In this document: positions 17,981 to 25,249 of the stretch, piece after piece | How the letters are laid out: every line of letters begins with the position of its first letter | Numbering within the stretch: the first letter of the stretch is position 1 | Source: a bacterium | Lineage (GTDB): Bacteria > UBP14 > UBA6098 > 4484-93 | Assembly: GCA_021158465.1 (NCBI GenBank) | Contig: JAGGUN010000027.1 | Location: forward strand, 47,684-111,683 | Direction: 5' to 3' | DNA: 64,000 nucleotides | Program-made: the position numbers and the translations under genes | Notes under the pieces: model-generated | Seen by the model: the letters and a program-made list of their open reading frames with translations, nothing else | The model's database searches: none | What the model was told of the DNA's origin: nothing

Positions 17981-20900
17981 ACATTTTCCTTCTCCAATAC
18001 CTGCCTTAAGGCTTGAACAAGCTCAATGCTACCAGTGGTGGTATACTCATAGGAGATAAACCTATACCTCCTGTCCCCAGAAAGGATATTGAGAACCACA
18101 GGGATATTCCCCTTGTTCTGAGACAGAATCTCCTTGATCTTCTCCAAATCCTCCGTGAGAATCTGGTCTGCATCTATACTTATATGGAGATATTTCATCC
18201 TCTGTTCCCTGATGGTCTCAAGTGGGTAGACAGCATTCGCTATAACAGAGACGATGTCTGCACCCCTCAAGGAGACCTTCCCCTCGATGAAAACAAGCAT
18301 CGAATCGTGCAGGAGGCTTTTATACTTCTTAAGCACATCAGAGAAGAACACTACCTCTACTCCGCCTGTCGTATCCTCGACCCGGGATGTAACCATCGGC
18401 TTATTACTCCGAGCGGTCTTGAATTTGACCTGGCTCATAAGCCCACCAAACGAGACAGAAGTACCATCCTGATAAGCTTTAAGCCCGGCAATGTTCGTTG
18501 TGCCAAAAGCTTTCAGATCATCCTCATATTTAAGGAGCGGATGGCCAGAAACATAGAAACCGATGTATTCCTTCTCATAATTGAGCCTCTCCGAGGCAGG
18601 GAACTCGGACTCATCCTTTATGCTCGGGCGATCGAACCATGTATCGCTCGTATCACCAAAGAGAGACATCTGCCCTGTGGACCTGTCAAGCTGTTTAACA
18701 GCAGCCCAATCAAGCAGCACTGGCAGTGCATCTACCATCGCCTTTCTTGTGTACCCAAACGAGTCGAGCGCACCAGAGAGAGCAAGCGACTCGAACACCC
18801 GCTTGTTGAGAGCAGATTTTGGCACCTCCTTGAGGAACTCAAATATATCACTGAAGCTACCACCGAGACGCCTCCTTACCTCGACAATCGCTCTGGCAGA
18901 GCCTTCTCCAATATTCTTTATCTTCAGCAGACCAACACGGATACCATCTCTCCCCTCACAGCTGTAAAGGACATCACTCTTCTGCACATCCGGTGGGAGA
19001 ATCTTCAGACCAAGCCTCGCCGACTCATCGATAAGTAGAAGCGTCCTATCGTTACCAGACGAGCCTATTTCATTCGAAAGCGAACTCGCAATGAACTCAG
19101 CCGGATAGTGCGCCTTCAGGTATGCAGTCTGATAGGCAAGCATAGCGTATGCTGCTGCGTGCGATTTGTTAAAGGCATACTCCGCAAACCTCGCCATATT
19201 CTCGAAAAGCTCATTGGCAACCTTCTCAGATACACGGTTCTTCCTACACCCCTCTAAGAACCGCTCACGCTCACGCTCCATTATATCGAGCTTCTTCTTC
19301 CCCATAGCACGCCTCAGAATGTCTGCCTCACCCAGAGAAAAACCTGCGAGACGCTGGGCTATCTGCATTACCTGCTCCTGATAAACTATAATGCCGTAAG
19401 TCTCCTTCAGTATCGGCTCGAGCGACGGGTGCGGATAACTTATCTCCTCATCACCGTGCTTCCGCCTTATATACCTCGGTATCGACTCGATCGGTCCCGG
19501 ACGATAAAGGGCATTCATCGCTATGAGGTCAGAGATTGCATCCGGTTTGAGTTGCTTTAGGTAGGTCCGCATACCGGAACTCTCAAACTGGAATATCCCA
19601 GCTGTCTCCCCCCTGGCAAATATCTCGAATGTCTTCTTATCGTCGAGCGGTATATTATCGAGCTTGACTGTCTCACCGCAGTTCTTCTCTATACGCTTTA
19701 CCGTCGCATCGATGATACTCAATGTCCGAAGCCCCAAGAAATCTATTTTCAAAAGCCCTATCTTCTCCAGACTGTTCATATCAAACTGGGTGATTACCTC
19801 CTTATCCTTCGTCAGGTACAACGGAGTATAATCGGTAAGTTTGCCCGGCGCTATGACAACACCAGCTGCATGCTTTGATGCATGTCGCGGTAACCCCTCG
19901 AGCCGCCTGGCAACATCAAACAGACGCCCATACTCCTCACGGCTGTATATCTCACGAAGCTTGTCAGACTCCTGCAAAGCCCTCTCGATCGTCATATGAG
20001 GAACCTCAGGAACAAGCTTGGTCATAGCATCCATCTTAGCGTATGGGTATTCTAACACCCTACCAACATCCTTTATGACAGCACGAGCAGAAAGCGTCCC
20101 AAATGTGATTATCTGGCAGACCGAGTCTTTGCCGTACTTTTTGCTGACATATTCTAAGACCTTCTCTCGCCCCCAGTCGGCAAAGTCAATATCGAAGTCC
20201 GGCATCGTCACACGCTCTGGGTTCAAGAACCGCTCGAACAGAAGATTGTACTTGATCGGGTCGATATTGGTTATCCCGAGCGAGTATGCAATTATACTAC
20301 CTGTCCCTGAGCCTCTTCCCGGACCAACAGGAACCCCAAGCCTCCTCGCCGCCTCAACGAAATCATACACCACCGAATAGTAGCCAGCAAAACCGAGCTT
20401 ACATATAACATCAAGCTCATAGTTGAAACGCTCTACAGCCTCCTTCGGCGGGTTCTCCCCGTATCGACGGACAAATCCAACCTTCGCCTGTTTGCGCAGG
20501 AAATCCTCAACATCTGAATACTCATCAGAGACCTGAAAACTTGGCATATACTTCTTGGAAAAATCAAGATTAACCGAACACCGTTCCGCGATCCTAACGC
20601 TATTCTCAAGCGCCTCCGTGTAGTCAGCAAAGAGTTCATACATCTCCTCAGGAGACTTGAAGTAGAACTCCTCCGTCTTGAAGCTCATTCTGTTCTCGTC
20701 GCTTATCGTTTTCCCCGTCTGGACACAAAGCAAAACCTCATGGGCAAAATGGTCATCACGCTGGAGATAATGAACATCGTTGGTGGCGACAAGCTTCAAC
20801 CCCAATTCCTTACCGAGGCGAACAAGACCCTCTATCGCAATCTCCTCATCCTCCAGCCCGTGGTCCTGCAATTCGAGAAAGAAGTTCTCCTGCCCGAATA

Positions 20901-21378
20901 TATCCATATACTCCCTGGCAACGGATTTCGCCTTTTCATAGTCGCCTTGAATAATCCAGTAAGGCACCTCCCCCTTGATACAGGAGGAAAGGGCAATAAT
21001 CCCATCAGAATACTCCCTCAAAAGCCCCATATCGATTCTCGGCTTGTAGTAAAACCCCTCAAGATATGCAAGGGATGAGAGCTTATACAGGTTCTTCAAG
21101 CCGATATTGTTCTCCGCCAAAAGAATAAGATGGAAGTTTTTCCCCTCTCGCTTGAACCTGTCCTTTGCTATGTAAAACTCCTGCCCTATCACGGGGTTAA
21201 TACCCGCAGCCTTCGCCTTGATATAGAACTCGATTGCACCGAACAGAGCGCCATGGTCGGTGATGGCAACAGAACCCATATTGTAAGATGCAGCAAGCTT
21301 TACCACATCGTCTATACGGCAGGCTCCATCGAGAAGGCTATAGCCTGTGTGAAGATGAAGATGGACAAACTCCTTCAT
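17968..21378 (-). CDS. dnaE: DNA polymerase III subunit alpha
   Basis: An 1136-residue replicative polymerase of the DnaE type. It begins with a PHP domain (FVHLHLHTGYSLLDGA, AITDHGALFG, GQEFYIA), followed by the C-family polymerase core with GPGRGSGTGSII near residue 350 and the catalytic aspartates in MPDFDIDFADWGREKVLEY near 390. The fingers (GIIVYQEQVMQIAQ, then EADILRRAMGKKK) and helix-hairpin-helix region follow, and an OB fold (VSFGGLMSQVKFK) is near residue 1000. The PHP motifs look intact, so a metal-dependent proofreading role is possible. The start overlaps the uppP stop by 4 nt, which makes it the second gene of a polysaccharide operon. Confidence 0.97.
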   Translation of the reverse strand: MKEFVHLHLHTGYSLLDGACRIDDVVKLAASYNMGSVAITDHGALFGAIEFYIKAKAAGINPVIGQEFYIAKDRFKREGKNFHLILLAENNIGLKNLYKLSSLAYLEGFYYKPRIDMGLLREYSDGIIALSSCIKGEVPYWIIQGDYEKAKSVAREYMDIFGQENFFLELQDHGLEDEEIAIEGLVRLGKELGLKLVATNDVHYLQRDDHFAHEVLLCVQTGKTISDENRMSFKTEEFYFKSPEEMYELFADYTEALENSVRIAERCSVNLDFSKKYMPSFQVSDEYSDVEDFLRKQAKVGFVRRYGENPPKEAVERFNYELDVICKLGFAGYYSVVYDFVEAARRLGVPVGPGRGSGTGSIIAYSLGITNIDPIKYNLLFERFLNPERVTMPDFDIDFADWGREKVLEYVSKKYGKDSVCQIITFGTLSARAVIKDVGRVLEYPYAKMDAMTKLVPEVPHMTIERALQESDKLREIYSREEYGRLFDVARRLEGLPRHASKHAAGVVIAPGKLTDYTPLYLTKDKEVITQFDMNSLEKIGLLKIDFLGLRTLSIIDATVKRIEKNCGETVKLDNIPLDDKKTFEIFARGETAGIFQFESSGMRTYLKQLKPDAISDLIAMNALYRPGPIESIPRYIRRKHGDEEISYPHPSLEPILKETYGIIVYQEQVMQIAQRLAGFSLGEADILRRAMGKKKLDIMERERERFLEGCRKNRVSEKVANELFENMARFAEYAFNKSHAAAYAMLAYQTAYLKAHYPAEFIASSLSNEIGSSGNDRTLLLIDESARLGLKILPPDVQKSDVLYSCEGRDGIRVGLLKIKNIGEGSARAIVEVRRRLGGSFSDIFEFLKEVPKSALNKRVFESLALSGALDSFGYTRKAMVDALPVLLDWAAVKQLDRSTGQMSLFGDTSDTWFDRPSIKDESEFPASERLNYEKEYIGFYVSGHPLLKYEDDLKAFGTTNIAGLKAYQDGTSVSFGGLMSQVKFKTARSNKPMVTSRVEDTTGGVEVVFFSDVLKKYKSLLHDSMLVFIEGKVSLRGADIVSVIANAVYPLETIREQRMKYLHISIDADQILTEDLEKIKEILSQNKGNIPVVLNILSGDRRYRFISYEYTTTGSIELVQALRQVLEKENVWIE

Positions 21379-22130
21379 TTAACCCCTCCAAAATATAAGA
21401 TAGATGCCAATCCTGCAAGAACGCAGTATATACCGAAGAGATAAAATCTCCCGGACAAGAGAACAGCTTTAAGAACCTTCAGGGCAATATAACCAACAAC
21501 AAATGAGACGAGAATAGAAGAGAGGACACCGACCGAGAAAAAATCAGCTCCCATACCAGGAAGCTCGAGAACCGCCGCACCGAGGCAGGCAGGTATAAAG
21601 AGCAAAAACGCGAAATAGAGTGCATCATCCCTCTTCACGCCGAGGAAACCGGCGGTAGAGATGGTCATTCCAGAGCGTGAGACACCCGGTAAAATCGCAA
21701 CCGCCTGTCCAATTCCAACGAGAAGCGCAGAAATCGACCCGACACTCCTTGAGCCTTCCTTCACAAGCCGCGTAAGAAGGAGAACAATCCCTGTGAATAT
21801 AAGCAGAAGCGATGCAGAAAACGGTGAGGAGAAAAGAGCCTCTACCCTGCCCTTGAGGAGAAACCCAACAATCGCTGCCGGTATGCTGCCAACGATAAGA
21901 TACAAAATAAACCTTCTCTCAACAGTAAAAAGGCGCAAAAGCCTTCTGCGGAAGAATACGAGAACACTCAACAGCGTTCCGATATGCAGTGCCACCTCGA
22001 GTGATGCACCGGTGGAGGCAATCCCCAAAAGATGCTTGAATATCACCAGATGACCCGAGCTGGATATAGGCAGAAACTCCGTTATCCCCTGCAAAACGGC
22101 AAGAAGCAAAAGTTTTACTGTATCCACCAC
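21375..22130 (-). CDS. uppP: undecaprenyl-diphosphatase
   Basis: A 251-residue integral membrane protein of the UppP/BacA family, which dephosphorylates undecaprenyl pyrophosphate so the lipid carrier can be reused for peptidoglycan and surface glycans. Both family motifs are present: QGITEFLPISSSGHL (residues 14-28) and PGVSRSGMT (about 148). Seven to eight hydrophobic segments are visible. The frame opens with two successive GTG codons at 22130 and 22127; AGGGAG ends only 1 nt before the first, so the second is at least as likely. It heads the long minus-strand operon, with a promoter just upstream. Confidence 0.95.
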   Translation of the reverse strand: MVDTVKLLLLAVLQGITEFLPISSSGHLVIFKHLLGIASTGASLEVALHIGTLLSVLVFFRRRLLRLFTVERRFILYLIVGSIPAAIVGFLLKGRVEALFSSPFSASLLLIFTGIVLLLTRLVKEGSRSVGSISALLVGIGQAVAILPGVSRSGMTISTAGFLGVKRDDALYFAFLLFIPACLGAAVLELPGMGADFFSVGVLSSILVSFVVGYIALKVLKAVLLSGRFYLFGIYCVLAGLASILYFGGVK

Positions 22131-22150
22131 TCTCCCTGCTTGAATTTTTC

Positions 22151-22178
22151 AATATAAGTTTTTTACACGAGAAATCAA
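22151..22178 (-). promoter_or_regulatory. candidate sigma-70-type promoter for the uppP-dnaE-polysaccharide operon
   Basis: On the minus strand TTGATT (22173-22178), a 16-nt spacer and TATATT (22151-22156) lie 20 nt before the first GTG of uppP. It is the only good promoter seen ahead of this gene run. The 98-bp gap shows no terminator hairpin for the upstream HsdR-N gene, so some readthrough is possible. Confidence 0.55.
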
Positions 22179-22228
22179 GGAGGGAAAACGAGCAAGGATT
22201 AAGTATAACCAAAAAGTAGCGAATTATC

Positions 22229-23293
22229 TTATTCTCTCACACCATGCCTCGATACCACAAGCTCATAAGCCAATCTCATGGCTGGCAAAATCTCATCAAT
22301 CTGCTCCGGTGAGTAAATATGGGCAATGGTTACCTTTTCTTTCCACCCCGAATAGCCTTCAGGCATCGGAGGCGATTGCAGAATCTCCGGCGGGTTCTGT
22401 AGTTCCTTATAGGGATACCATATATATAATCTTAGCCCTTTCCTCCTGCGATGAAAATCCGCAAACATCCAACGCCACCGACCAGTAGGATTAATACCAA
22501 ATGCATAATAATTTTTCACAGCCCAGCTTATTATGCCTGGTCCTATCTCGCTCAGGCGGCTTTTCAGGGCATCGATGATTGCTTTCTGGTTATCGTCGAG
22601 GCGGTCGAGTATAGTCGGCTTGGTCTCCTTTTCAGCCTCAACCTCCACAGGCTGCTCAGGTGCCGGGAAACTTATCTCCATCTCATCCAGAAGGCGAGAT
22701 ATAGTCTCCTTGTTCAATTTCGTGTCCTTGGAGTGTATCTCCTCGACAAACCGAGGTTTATTATCATCTAAGTAACGGCTTATCGCCTGTGCGGTATAAC
22801 TGTCCTCGCCAGTTTTTTGCAACACTCCTGTCCGCACAGATTCTCGGGATAGAAGCTTGATCTTATTGAGGGAGCTACCAGGCTTTGAAAGGTCGAAGCG
22901 GAAGAACTCCTCCTTATAATCTGCATTGCTTACTATCCAGAGCTTGCCATTTGTCAATATAGCCCAGGGAATGTTGCCGTAAAATGCGTATTTCATCACC
23001 TGAATCGATTCTGCCTCTCCAAGTCGCGTATTCAAGGGTTTGCATTCCACTATTATTCTGGGCTTCCCATCCAACAAAAGTGCATAATCGACACTTATTG
23101 TAGATTTCTCTGTCTTGAGGGGAAACTCCATACTCACCTCGCCGTTCTCGATGTGCCAACCAAGAAGCTCCAACACCTTCTGAATGACCACCGCCTTCGT
23201 ATTCGCTTCATTGAAGGCAAGAGCTTTTTTACCCTGCAGTTCCATAGCGTTTGCCCATATCTTGTTTAAACCTTCTAACATTTTATCGTTCAT
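22229..23293 (-). CDS. orphan HsdR N-terminal-domain protein (PD-(D/E)XK nuclease fold)
   Basis: A 354-residue protein whose first ~180 residues match the type I restriction HsdR N-terminal domain. The nuclease motif is visible as VDYALLLDGKPRIIVECKPL (Asp, then Glu-x-Lys), followed by a conserved glutamine helix (ESIQVMKYAFY) and WAILTNGKLWIV. The second half, with acidic linkers and a WRWMFADFHRRRKGLRLYIW segment, I do not recognise. There is no helicase motor, and no HsdM or HsdS gene is nearby, so it is not a complete restriction system. Shine-Dalgarno AGGAGGAG precedes the ATG at 23293. Such solitary proteins are widespread and uncharacterised; it might be a nuclease of defence or repair type. 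Confidence 0.75.
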   Translation of the reverse strand: MNDKMLEGLNKIWANAMELQGKKALAFNEANTKAVVIQKVLELLGWHIENGEVSMEFPLKTEKSTISVDYALLLDGKPRIIVECKPLNTRLGEAESIQVMKYAFYGNIPWAILTNGKLWIVSNADYKEEFFRFDLSKPGSSLNKIKLLSRESVRTGVLQKTGEDSYTAQAISRYLDDNKPRFVEEIHSKDTKLNKETISRLLDEMEISFPAPEQPVEVEAEKETKPTILDRLDDNQKAIIDALKSRLSEIGPGIISWAVKNYYAFGINPTGRWRWMFADFHRRRKGLRLYIWYPYKELQNPPEILQSPPMPEGYSGWKEKVTIAHIYSPEQIDEILPAMRLAYELVVSRHGVRE

Positions 23294-23331
23294 ACTCTCC
23301 TCCTTAAATATACCAGTCCAACCTCCGTTAC

Positions 23332-23360
23332 AATCTAATTTCCATCCAGTTGAAAGTCAA
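23332..23360 (-). promoter_or_regulatory. candidate sigma-70-type promoter for the HsdR-N gene
   Basis: Minus-strand TTGACT (23355-23360), a 17-nt spacer and TAGATT (23332-23337). It would start transcription about 32 nt before the ATG. It overlaps the -35 of the divergent promoter. Confidence 0.5.
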
Positions 23361-23379
23361 GACAAAAGCCTGCTTAAAT
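23350..23379 (+). promoter_or_regulatory. candidate sigma-70-type promoter for the orphan sigma-54 activator
   Basis: Plus-strand TTGAAA (23350-23355), an 18-nt spacer and TTAAAT (23374-23379), 38 nt before the start codon at 23418. Its -35 box shares bases with the divergent minus-strand promoter. Confidence 0.4.
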
Positions 23380-23417
23380 AAAAACGGGTAAAGCCGATAA
23401 CAGTTCTCGGAGGGCAA

Positions 23418-24764
23418 ATGAGAGCAAAGATACTCGTTGTCGATGACTGTAAGGAAACACGGGAAATAATAGGCGAGCTCTTCAGTCGGCAGAATGCGAA
23501 GGTAGCAGTTGCCGAGGATGGGATGGAATGCCTCAAGAAGGTTGAGGAGTTCTCCCCTGATGTGATTATCCTCGACCTTATGATGCCCGGTATGGACGGT
23601 CTGGAGGTTATGGAGGAGATGAAAGCAATGGGAAAGATGCCAACAATCATCGTGCTATCCGCACGGCAAGGTATGGAATCAACGGTCAAAGCGATGAAAC
23701 TGGGTGCATTCGACTACATTACAAAACCGTTCGAGCTGTCGCATCTGAGGGATACCGTAAGGAAGGCTCTGAGGATAAACTACCTCAAGAAGAAACAGGA
23801 TAAGTTCGAAGATATAGAATCACTGGGCGATACATTCGTCGGAAACTCACCACAGATCCGCGAAATATATAAACAGATAGGGATCATAACGAGAACGGAC
23901 AATTCGTCATCAGTGCTCATTACAGGCGAAAGCGGAACAGGGAAAGAGCTGGTGGCGAGGATAATACACGAGAACTCACGCCCTGACAAGCCGTTCGTCG
24001 TCATCGACTGCAACCTCATCCCGGAGAACCTGTTAGAGAGTGAGCTGTTCGGCTACGAGAAAGGAGCATTCACAGGAGCGGACAGCCCACGAGCAGGGAA
24101 GTTCGAGATGGCTCACAACGGAACTATCTTCCTCGATGAGATCGGTGATATGACACCATACCTCCAGCAAAAACTGCTGCGCGTACTCCAGAATAGAGAG
24201 TTCGAGAGAATCGGCGGAAGGAAAACCCTACATACAAACGCAAGATTCATATTCGCCACCAACAAGGACATAAGAAAACTTGTCGATGAGAAGCGGTTTA
24301 GAGAAGACCTGTTCTACAGAATAAATGTATTCCACATCCACCTACCACCACTGCGTGAGCGCGACGGAGATACGAAACTGCTTATCCATCACTTTATCAA
24401 ACAGTTTACCACACGCTTCGGACTGAAAAGGATACTACTATCCCCAGAGGCAGAAAGGATGCTCCTTGAATATGACTATCCCGGCAATGTCCGCGAGCTG
24501 GAACATATCATCGAGCGCGCAGTCGGACTGGCAAAAGAAGGCATAATCCTCCCAGAACACCTGCCAGATATGCCCCAAAAGCCCAGAATAAACCGCAAAA
24601 CCACCCTTCAAAAGGTCGACAAAAAGCTTCTGATACAGATACTCAAGCGCCACAACGGAAATATCACCCACTCAGCCCGCGAGCTCGGAATGTACAGACA
24701 AAGCCTCCAACGCATTATAAAAAGATATAACATCGACCCGCAGAGGTTCAGAAAGGCATCATAG
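23418..24764 (+). CDS. orphan NtrC-family sigma-54-dependent response regulator
   Basis: A 448-residue three-domain regulator. The receiver (residues 1-120) has acidic pair DD9-10, phospho-acceptor Asp53 (VIILDLMMPGMDG) and Lys in YITKPF. The AAA+ domain has Walker A GESGTGKE, the sigma-54 contact loop GAFTGA (EKGAFTGADS), Walker B FLDEIGDM and RFREDLFYRINVF. A Fis-type helix-turn-helix ends the protein (HNGNITHSARELGMYRQSL). It would activate sigma-54 promoters when phosphorylated. No kinase gene is adjacent. Immediately downstream, in the same direction, lies a sigma-54-like promoter ahead of a receiver-like gene and the C25 peptidase, which makes those genes natural candidate targets. Shine-Dalgarno GGAGGG precedes the start. 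Confidence 0.93.
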   Translation: MRAKILVVDDCKETREIIGELFSRQNAKVAVAEDGMECLKKVEEFSPDVIILDLMMPGMDGLEVMEEMKAMGKMPTIIVLSARQGMESTVKAMKLGAFDYITKPFELSHLRDTVRKALRINYLKKKQDKFEDIESLGDTFVGNSPQIREIYKQIGIITRTDNSSSVLITGESGTGKELVARIIHENSRPDKPFVVIDCNLIPENLLESELFGYEKGAFTGADSPRAGKFEMAHNGTIFLDEIGDMTPYLQQKLLRVLQNREFERIGGRKTLHTNARFIFATNKDIRKLVDEKRFREDLFYRINVFHIHLPPLRERDGDTKLLIHHFIKQFTTRFGLKRILLSPEAERMLLEYDYPGNVRELEHIIERAVGLAKEGIILPEHLPDMPQKPRINRKTTLQKVDKKLLIQILKRHNGNITHSARELGMYRQSLQRIIKRYNIDPQRFRKAS

Positions 24765-24765
24765 C

Positions 24766-24798
24766 GCAACAGTTCCGCTGCATCTCTCATCGTGTTGC
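24766..24798. repeat. inverted repeat between activator gene and sigma-54-like promoter
   Basis: GCAACA (24766-24771) and TGTTGC (24793-24798) are separated by 21 nt. The repeat begins 1 nt after the activator's stop codon and ends about 94 nt before the -24 box. No T-run follows, so it is not a standard terminator. The distance suits an enhancer for an NtrC-type protein, which is inference. Confidence 0.3.
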
Positions 24799-24891
24799 AC
24801 CCCCAAAATAAACCATAAAATTGCTCATTCCCTCCCTGTATCAACCTGCAAAATAGAGAATTATCACTACTACATCTTGTATTAAAGATCC

Positions 24892-24907
24892 TGGCATACC
24901 CTTTGTC
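24892..24907 (+). promoter_or_regulatory. candidate sigma-54 (-24/-12) promoter
   Basis: TGGCATACCCTTTGTC matches the consensus TGGCACG-N4-TTGCW with the GG and the -12 G at correct spacing, but with GT in place of GC at -12. A start about 12 nt downstream (near 24917) leaves a ~20-nt leader holding AGGAGG (24925-24930) before the ATG at 24938. It would drive the receiver-like gene and the C25 peptidase. Confidence 0.5.
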
Positions 24908-24937
24908 CTATACCCTGTGGAAACAGGAGGCGTGAAT

Positions 24938-25249
24938 ATGAGAAGGGTGCTTATTCTGACGGAGGACTTCAAGGTAAAGAAGGTAACCGACAGATACCCT
25001 GATATGAGCAAGTTCTCTGTTGTTGGAATCTGCCAGAGATTTGTCCAGTGGGATACCAACATCCCGCACTGGGGACTGAAACTGGATTTAGCCATCCCGA
25101 TTGAGAAAGGGTTCGACATAATCAATTACCTCGAGAAGCAGGAGACAAACATACCCGTGATCCTCCTTGTACCTAAGGGGAAAAAGAAAAAGAAGGTATG
25201 GAAGAGGTATCTCTACTATGAACTCAAACCGTCAAAGGAGAGAAAATGA
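24938..25249 (+). CDS. small degenerate receiver-like protein
   Basis: A 103-residue cytoplasmic protein without signal peptide. The ATG at 24938 follows AGGAGG with 7-nt spacing. I know no named family, but the layout resembles a response-regulator receiver: a first strand RRVLILTEDF where the acidic pair would sit, then LDLAIPIEKGFDIINYLEKQ (compare the usual DLVLLD..MPGMDGLEVL), IPVILLVPKG for strand 4, and a late ELKP like the conserved Lys-Pro. The phospho-acceptor segment appears shortened and its Asp missing, so it would be a pseudo-receiver. Its stop overlaps the start of the C25 peptidase gene by 4 nt, so the two are co-translated. The family call is inference. Confidence 0.6.
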   Translation: MRRVLILTEDFKVKKVTDRYPDMSKFSVVGICQRFVQWDTNIPHWGLKLDLAIPIEKGFDIINYLEKQETNIPVILLVPKGKKKKKVWKRYLYYELKPSKERK

